Assembly (NCBI GenBank): GCA_030674185.1
Contig: JAPXFY010000016.1
Location: 38,487,466-38,551,465 of the forward strand
Length of the DNA: 64,000 bases
Direction of reading: 5' to 3'
Source: Monoplex corrugatus
Taxonomy: Eukaryota; Mollusca; Gastropoda; Littorinimorpha; Ranellidae
This document shows, in pieces, positions 50,576 to 59,500 of this stretch. Numbering within the stretch: position 1 is the stretch's first letter; the number at the start of each line of letters is the position of its first letter. Below the pieces are notes generated by a model. The model had not been told where the DNA came from. It made no database searches and saw nothing but the letters and a program-made list of their open reading frames with translations. Position numbers and translations under genes: made by a program.

Positions 50576-53500
50576 CATGTGTGTTGTGTGTATTCCATTT
50601 GATCCGTGTCTTTGTTTGTATGAGCATATATGGCACATATGAATGTGTGTTTATATTGCTGCGAGCGCATGCAACCTTACATATAACGTGATTGAAACAT
50701 TGATTCAGGGAGCATATGTTTTTGCCTTGGACAGAAAAAAGTAGTGTCTGCCGCTGTGAAGAAAGACTCGGAGGGAGACTACAAGACAGCTGTCCAGCTG
50801 TACTGTGATGGGCTGGCTTTCTTCGTACCTGCTATCACCTGTAAGTAGTTGTTGTTGTTTGTGGTTGTTGTTGTTGTTTTTGTCGTTGTTGTTGTTGTTG
50901 TCTTCATTTGAGCATGATTACGCCTCTGCAACTTCATGTCTGGCTCGATATCCCTTATAAGTGTTGTTGTAGCTGTTGTTGTTTTGTTGTTGTTGTTACG
51001 TTTGGGCCTGATTACGCCTGTACAAGTTCATGTCTGGCTCCATATCATTTGTGTTTGCTGTTGTAGCTGTTGTTGTTGTTGTTGTTGTGGCTGTTGTTGT
51101 TGTTGCGTTTAAGCATGATTATGTCTGTACAAGTTCATGTCCGGCTTGATACATGGGTGCAACTCCTCCGGCTACAGACCGGAATCCGGTTTTTGAAAAA
51201 CGGTCGAGCGGACAGATCCGGTTTTTGAAAATTTGACAAGGAAAAAAAAAAAAAAGCCGATTAAAATCCTTCGATACAGTGAGCAACTCCGCTTCTGCTC
51301 AGTGTTCGTAAGCAAAGCGATTGGGAAAAAATGCCGATTAAAATCCTTCGATACAGTGAGCAACTCCGCTTCTGCTCGGAGTGTTCGTAAGCAAAGCGAT
51401 TGGGAAAAAAATGCCGATTAAAATCCTTCGATACAGTGAGCAACTCCGCTTCCGCTCGGAGTGTTCGTAAGCAAAGTGATTGGAGCTCTCCTGTGTTGGA
51501 GGTACAGAAGATCCGAAGCACGTGACCGGAATTAGCAGGCGACTTTCGTTCGACGTTTGAGTATGCATTATCTCACGGAAGCAGATTTTTCGCGTCTTGC
51601 GAAGGTGGAGGAAGGGGTGAAAAACAAGTGGAGGTGAGAGTGGCTGAAGCAGAAAGATGAGCAGGACAAAGAGTACGGAGAGTAGTGTCGGAAACTTGAC
51701 TTACCAGGAACATGTTTCTGCACAGTTTGCTCTAAGCAAATCAAGAAGCCTACGGCACGAGTGGAAAGAAAAAACTAAAGGAACATGCCGATCATCCCGG
51801 CCACAAGGAAAATGTGATGGTTAGTTACGTTTTCATGCTATTTCTGCACAGGCCACTTCTGCACAACCCAGTTCCAGCATCTACACAGTGCCAAAAGGTG
51901 GCCAAAGAGCTGCCATGAAGTCATCACAAGACATTAGACAGTTTCTGAAGAAATCTAGAATGGACATTTAACCATCTTCCACTTTTTTTAAACAATAATG
52001 TGTCTGAACTGTTACTGATGTTGTTGATTTTATGAACAAAGGCTACACTCATGTTGGCCTGGAAACACCTTATGAATGACTAGTGCTAATCTTCAAATGA
52101 TTTCTGTCTCCTCATCACTTAGAGGATTGTCAGATACTGTGTTATGGTCAGTTTGGACCTGTGTTATAAACACAAGGATACTGTTTGGCAGATAAACTGT
52201 CAAGGAGGATTGGAGCAAAAGAGTGATATTGACTGGACTGGTTTCTGTATTCTTAAGACTGACTTTGACAGAATTATTCAGCTGTTGCTTCTTCCAGATT
52301 TTTCTTTCATGTAAGACTGACTTTGACAGAATTATTCAGCTGTTGCTTCTTCCAGATTTTTCTTTCATGATTAACTAGTAATCTATCATGGTTAGTACTG
52401 GTGGTAACACTGCTATTCTGTTACCATGTAAGTCAGAAATATGTCAATTTTTCTGTTCATTTGTTCATGCTCAGATTAAAGGAGAGACCCCCCGAATCAT
52501 CATAAAAAGGCTAATTTTCTTTCAGCTTCAGGGGGGCGTAGCCCCCCTGACCCCCCCCCCCCCAAAAAAAGGGCTCTGCCCCTGTACCCCACCGGGGCCT
52601 GGGCAGCCCCTGGACCCCTGCCTTTCAGATTTTTTCTTTTTCAGGAGTTGCACCCATGTTGATATCACTTGTAAGAAGTTGTTGTTGCGTTTGAGCATTA
52701 TTACGCCTGTACAGGTTCATGTCTTGCTTGATATCATTTGTGAGGTTGTTGGTGGTGGTGATGTTTTTGTTGTTGTTGGTGGTGGTGGTGGTGGTGGTGG
52801 TGGTGTTTTTGTTGTTGTGATGATGATGGTGGTGGTGGTGTTTTTGTTGTTGTTGTGGTGGTGATGGTGGTGGTGGTGTTTTTGTTGGTGGTGGTGGTGG
52901 TAGTGATGGTGGTGATGTGGTGGTGTGGTGGTGCTGCTTGCTGGTTGTTGGTGGTGTGTTTGAGCATGATTATGCCTGTGTAGGTTCATGTCCAGCTTGA
53001 GGAAAGCTTTGTGCATGTGACCATCATTCCACCCAGCTTTGAATGAGTACCTGACCTTGTTCGTGGTTGGGGAAAATAGAGAAGCCAGGGAGAGGAAATG
53101 GGCACAACATTCATGATGTACCTGAGCAAAGTTGAGGTTTCTAGTATGTCACTTCTGCATTCCCCTAGGGCCATGGAACAGCCTTGACCTTTGACCTCAA
53201 GAACCTTTGGAATATGGGACAGCCGTGACCTTTAACCTCAAGATTATCACAATTATGGAATAGCCTTGACCTTTGATCTCAAGAACCTCAGGGTTATGGA
53301 ACAACCTTTTATCTTCAATCTCAGGAACCTTAGGTTTATGAAAACAATCTTGACCTGAACTGACTTTTGAGAACATTTACTTGAACGTGACATGCTAGAA
53401 TACATTTTTGCTTGTGGTCCTTTTATTCATTTTGTTCCTTTTTTTTTTCAGATGAAAGGGATCCCAAAAAAAAGGAAGCTCTGAGGGTGAAGGTAAGAGT

Positions 53501-56500
53501 TGTGTTTCCTAGTCAAAGACATGGAGAGAGAGGGGCAAATCTTTGGTCTGTACTGTCCTGTGCCCCTTCAGCATTGTCTACATCAGGCTGTGGGCAGAAG
53601 CAGTGAGACATACAGAGACACAGTGCTGCAGAAGGCTTGGGACAGTATAGACCAAAGAGTATTGTAACTCTAAGATGTATTGTCCATGCAGAGATTGACC
53701 ATTTGCAGCTGTTAAAAGCAGATGATGGACACCCAGGAAATCAGGTATTTGCTGGTCTCTGTATCCTGCTCTCTGCTGTCACTGACTATAGGCTGTCTCC
53801 CACGCTGTATGCATGTGTTATCCATTACACAGTGTAGAAGAAAGACAGCTAGATGGTGAGCACATACACATGGTTCAGGTTTGTTAGCATTTACCTTGTT
53901 CATTTGAGTCATGCTGTTTCATGTATATGTATGTACACTGTTTTGGCTTGTACTGTACAGGTGTTATGTTGTTGCACAATCTGCTACTCTTTTGTGAGTG
54001 GGTAGTGAAGGTAGGCGGCCACAGTCAGGTTTTATTTTCATTATGGTTGTGTGATAATGTATGTGAATAGGTGGAGAGGACAGAGATGTTGAAACAGATG
54101 TGTAGCCTCATGGACAAAGTAGAGACACATTGATGATGGTGATGATGTGATGATGATGGTGATGATGATGATGATGTGTTTATGATGATAGGTATATGAA
54201 TACATGGACAGAACAGAGACACTAAAATGGATGTTGAACCCACACCAACAGAGTAGCGACATGATGATGGTGGTGGTGATGATAGTGATGATCACAATGA
54301 TGATGATTGTGATGGTGATGATGATGCTGGTGGTGATGGGTGTGGTGATGATGGTTATGGTGGTGTGGTGGTGGTGGTGTGTTTGTGATAGGTACATGAA
54401 TACATGGAGCGAGCAGAGACATAAACACAGATATTGAAGCCACATTGACAGAATGGTGGCAAGATGATGGTGAGGAGGAAGAGGAGGAGGGTGATAATGA
54501 TGATGATGATAATGACTGTGGTGGTAGTGATGATGGTGATGACGATGATGATGATGACAATGCTGCTGCTGCTGTTGATAGTAGTGATGGTGGTGGTGTA
54601 TTTAAGATGACAAGTATCTGAATACATGGAGAGGGGCAGAGACATTCAAACAGACATTGCAGCTGTTCTGACAGAGTGACGACATGTTGATGACAATGAT
54701 GATAATGACACTGATGATAATGATGCTGGTGATGATGGTTTTGGTAATGATGATGATGTCTTGTTGTGACAACAGGTACGTGAATATATGGAGAGGGCAG
54801 AAACACTAAAACAGATGTTGAAGCCGCACCGACAGAGTGGTGACACGTTGGGTCGTTCCCAGTCCTGTGATGATGCTGATCAGCAACTGGGTAGGCTGTG
54901 ATGTTCTGGTCTTTTCTTTCTTTATTGCTTTTTTTTGTTTGTTTGTTGTTGTTGTTGTTTTAAGACATATTTGTGTCTTTGCAGATCTTGGAATGATGTA
55001 ACAGATGAAAAGTGTCTTGTCTGTTTTTGTTGTTGTTGTTTCAAGACGTATTTGCTTCTTTGCAGATCATGGAATGATGTAACAGTTGAAAAGTGTCTTG
55101 TGCTAGATCTCCTGTGGTACATTGTTTGTATATGGTGTTTACATTGATATCTGGTTAATACACAATTTATGTAAATTAATTAATACATATTTGGTATAAA
55201 TCAGTACAAACATGATGTAAATCATTCAGTACATATTTGGTCTAGATGAACTAGTAGACACTTGATGTAGAAGAAAACAAAGTTAAGATGAGGTACACAG
55301 ATGTACATGTCATTACAATGTAGCCAAGATTCTTCCAATGACAGATTGATGCAAATATAAGATACAAAACCCATATGCTAGGTAGGATTTCAGGACCTTG
55401 CCATGTCATGGTGTTATGTGCAGGCTTAAGGTGTGTGCCATGATTATTTTGGATCTTATCCTCACATGGCACCAATGGCTTCTCATACATATGGAATTCA
55501 TTCTGAGTGCTAAGATGCTATCTTGAGTAACTGAAACAGAAACTAAGTCAGTTGATATGTATTTGATGTAAATCAATTAATACATGTTTGATAAAAATGA
55601 ATTTGTACACATTTGATGTGAATTAACTAGGACATATTTTATGTAAATTCAGTTGGGTGTATTTATTGTAAATTGATTATTTTATGTTTGACACAAATTA
55701 ATTAGTTTATAGTTAATATAGGTTAATTAGTAACATTTGATGTAAATGAGCTAGTACATATTTGATATAATTGATTAGTGCATATTTGATGTGAATTGAT
55801 TTGTACATATTTCATGTAAATTGATTAGTTTTATAATTGGTGTAGACTTACTAGTTCACATTTGATGTAAATTATTTAGTTCATATTTGATGCAAACGAA
55901 CTTGTACATACTTTCTGTAAATTAACTTGTACATATTTTGTATAAATGAATTGGTTCGTATTTGGTGTAAAGTAATTAATACATATTTGATGTAAATTAG
56001 CTAGTGTTTGTTTGATGTCAGTTAACTTGTGCATATTTATAAAAAAAGAAGAAGAAAAAACAGGATGACTAACAGTGACGAAATTCAAAAGCAAAGTATA
56101 TATATGTGAATGTGCTGTAACAATCTGAGGAGAGAAAGGAAGGGTTGTCTTCTTTGCAATAACATGAAACAAGAAAAACAAGACAAGAAAGGAAAAAAAG
56201 CAAGCAAACAGACAAAAAAAAGATTATTGTCAGGAGAATTTGGATGTATATGTAGTGTATCCACTAACTGTCTCTGTCTCTGTTTCTTTCACTGTGTCTT
56301 TGTCTGTCTGTCTCTGTCTCTGTCTTTTTGTCTATCTCTCCATGTCTGTTCCTGTCCGCCCCCGCCTTCACAGTGTTGATGAGTCACAAAAGCATAAGTT
56401 TGTAAGATAAAGCTCCAAGCTGGAGGTCACATAGACCAAACAAGTGCCTGAAGTCAGCACTGTTTAAGGAAGGTATGTGCTTAAAACTGTTTTCACTGTT

Positions 56501-59500
56501 GTGACAAGCTGCTGTTGTCCTCAGTGCATGTAAGTTTTTTTTAACCAAAGTTTCTTCAAGATCACATTGACTTTGAGAAGTACAAAATCTGGAATTTTTT
56601 GTGTAAAAAGGAAGCTTTTTGGAAGGGTTTGACTTGTTTATATTAGTGTATTTCTCTGATATATGTAGTGGGACACAACACAGGTCTGGTTTTCATAGAG
56701 ATAGAGCTCTCATTTTCCTCTCAGACTGTATGAATTCTAGTGTGGCTGAAGAATTACATTCATTTGGCCTCCAGTCCACCATGCTGTGGATAGGAACCTG
56801 ATCCTTTCCAGAATCAGGGAAGGTGATGTAGTGAGGGAGAGGAGATGAACGCTGCCTTCATAATGCTGGCGTTGAGAAAAAATAATAATGATACTTTATT
56901 TTCCAGTGATAGAAGTCGTTAGCTTAAAGCCGTTTGTTCAGACTTTCCGTTGCTTGTTTGATAGCTACTGACATGACTTACAGGATCTTCAATGTGCATA
57001 GTTGGTATTCTGCATGCATATACACCAGGGCTTAAAACGTTCTGCGTCTGGGCAGAATTCCGCGATTTCGGTTTGTCAAAAAAAAAAAAAGAAAAAAAAA
57101 GAAACGAAAGGAGCAAGGCATCCGTGATCAGCTTGCAAGCGTTCATAGCAACAGCGCGCAGGTTGTGGCCCCTGATTTGCCCCCGGACCCCCCTAGTTTC
57201 AGTGTTTTTTTCCTCCTCCTGTTTTAAGCCCTGATACACACAAAGAGGGTTTAGGCAATGGCAGGTCTCTATACATGTTGAACTAAGAGAGAAAAAATCT
57301 CCACCATTTACCCACTAGGCAGATGTGTCTGTGTGGATTGAACTCAGGGTCTTGTGATTAAAAGTCCGACATTTACACACTAGATTACCAGGCCCATCAG
57401 TTGAGGTTGACACCTCTACCACCTCACTCCCCCATGACCTCAGAGTTACAGGACAGCCTTTATCTTGTTTTATTTCTTACAGTTAAAATGGTTGACGAGG
57501 ACACACCTGAACTGCTGGCAGCCATCAAACTGATCCAGGCAGCTGTCAAAGAGGTAGGTCTTCTTGTTGTTTGTTTATTTGTGTATTTTTATTCACATTG
57601 CTTGACTGACGGATGGTTGGCTGTTAGCTGGCTGGCAGTCCCCTGTGGGGACTCTTTCAGTATAAATAGTATCCCCACCTTCTGGAAATTCTGTGCTAGA
57701 AATTTCCTCTTTTCTGTCACTCTTTTTGTTTCTGCCTTGTTCTTTTGCTTTCTGTCATTTCTTCCTATCATTTTCTGCCTTGCCGGTCCATTCACCTGTA
57801 CATGTTTGATAAAATCTTACATACTTACTCTTAGGATTGATAATTGGGTGCATGTATTAAGTGCATTTTTGGCTCTAGGGAGGGTGAGATATGCGGAAGT
57901 AATTTTAGGTAATTTAGGCCTGTTTCTATATATGTTTTGGTGTCATAAGGTGTACTTAGATTTGTATTCATTTGTGTTTTTTAAATCCCCTATGTGATAA
58001 ATTGGACAGAATGGTCAACACCAGGGGGCACCTCCTTTAGATTATGTGCATGAATGCATTGATGTTTATTTCATTTTCTTTTCTTTTTTTTCCTGTTGAA
58101 GTTTTGTATGTTTTGAAGCGGTTATAGCCCTGATATGGCTCTACGCAATTGGCTGGGCTTTAAACAACAACAACAATAACAACAGCTGGCTTGCAGGATA
58201 AGTCAGTCCATGGGTTGGCTGGTTGTTAGCTGGCTGGCTGGTTGGTCAGTCCATGGGTTGGCTGGTTGTTAGTTGGCTGGCTGATTAGTCAGTCCATGGT
58301 TGGTTGGTTGTTAGCTGGCTGGCTGGTTAGTCAGTCTATGGGTAGGCTGGTTGTTGGTTGGTTGGTTGTTAGCTGGCTGGCTGGCTGGTTAGTCAGTCCA
58401 TGGGTTGGCTGGTTGTTGGTTGGCTGGCTGGTTAGTCAGTCCATGGGTAGGCTGGTTGTTGGTTGGTTGGTTGTTAGCTGGCTGGCTGGCTGGTTAGTCA
58501 GTCCATGGGTTGGCTGGTTGTTGGTTGGCTGGCTGGTTAGTCAGTCCATGGGTAGGCTGGTTGTTGGTTGGTTGGTTGTTGGCTGGCTGGCTGGCTGGTT
58601 AGTCAGTCCATGGGTTGGCTGGTTGTTGGTTGGTTGGTTGTTAGCTGGCTGGCTGGTTAGTCAGTCCATGGGTTGGCTGATTGTTGGTTGGTTGGTTGTT
58701 AGCTGGCTGGTTAGTCAGTCCATGGGTTGGCTGGTTGTTGTCATGATCACAGTGAATTGATGGTGGTGTTTCAGGAGAAGAATTAGGAGAACTGCAAGTC
58801 ATTTAGTCACAGTGAAATATAGAACAGCATTGGTGGGTTGTTTGGTTGGTTGGTTGGTGTTTGTCATCATGATTATAGAGAGGTAATGTTTGGAATGCTG
58901 AACCAAAAAAGGAGCTTGTGGCTAGACCACGGCATCAGGTTCTCCACAAAGATAGCTGTATATAGAACATTATTCCATAGCATCCTGCTTGAGTGCTTTG
59001 AGACATGGACTGCATACTGATGGCACATTTGACAACTGGAACTATTCCACCAAAGGTGTCTGCACAAGATATGAATCATCATGTGGCAAATTTGAATGTG
59101 TATTCATGTTAGCTTCATTGGAACCTCTTCCGAGACGTCCCTCCAGATGCAATTTTCCAGTTTTTACAAGAGATCAGTAGATTTCACCTGATATGATTTT
59201 ACGTCAGTTTTTCTTTGATTGCATGTAAGACTTGCAAGGTTAGCGGTGAGCATGGTTTTTAACTGTTGTCTTTTATCTTAACATGTTGTTGTTTATGACA
59301 TGGTGTTAGCCCGTACATGGCTCTAGTAGTCGGCTGGGCTATAAGCAGTATGAAATGAACTGAAGCTTTATTGGACAAGACACATCCATGGGAAAGACGG
59401 CCATATCCTGTTAATTCTCCTGTACAGAGTGCTGAAGCAAGGACGCTGTGACCAAGGAAGACTACTGAATGATAACAATTCATGATGATGATTTCATTTG

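Noticed and set aside
57401..57997. 198-residue open frame spanning ULK3 exon 11
   Set aside because: Only 57483-57553 is coding; the rest is intron and a dispersed repeat read through by chance.
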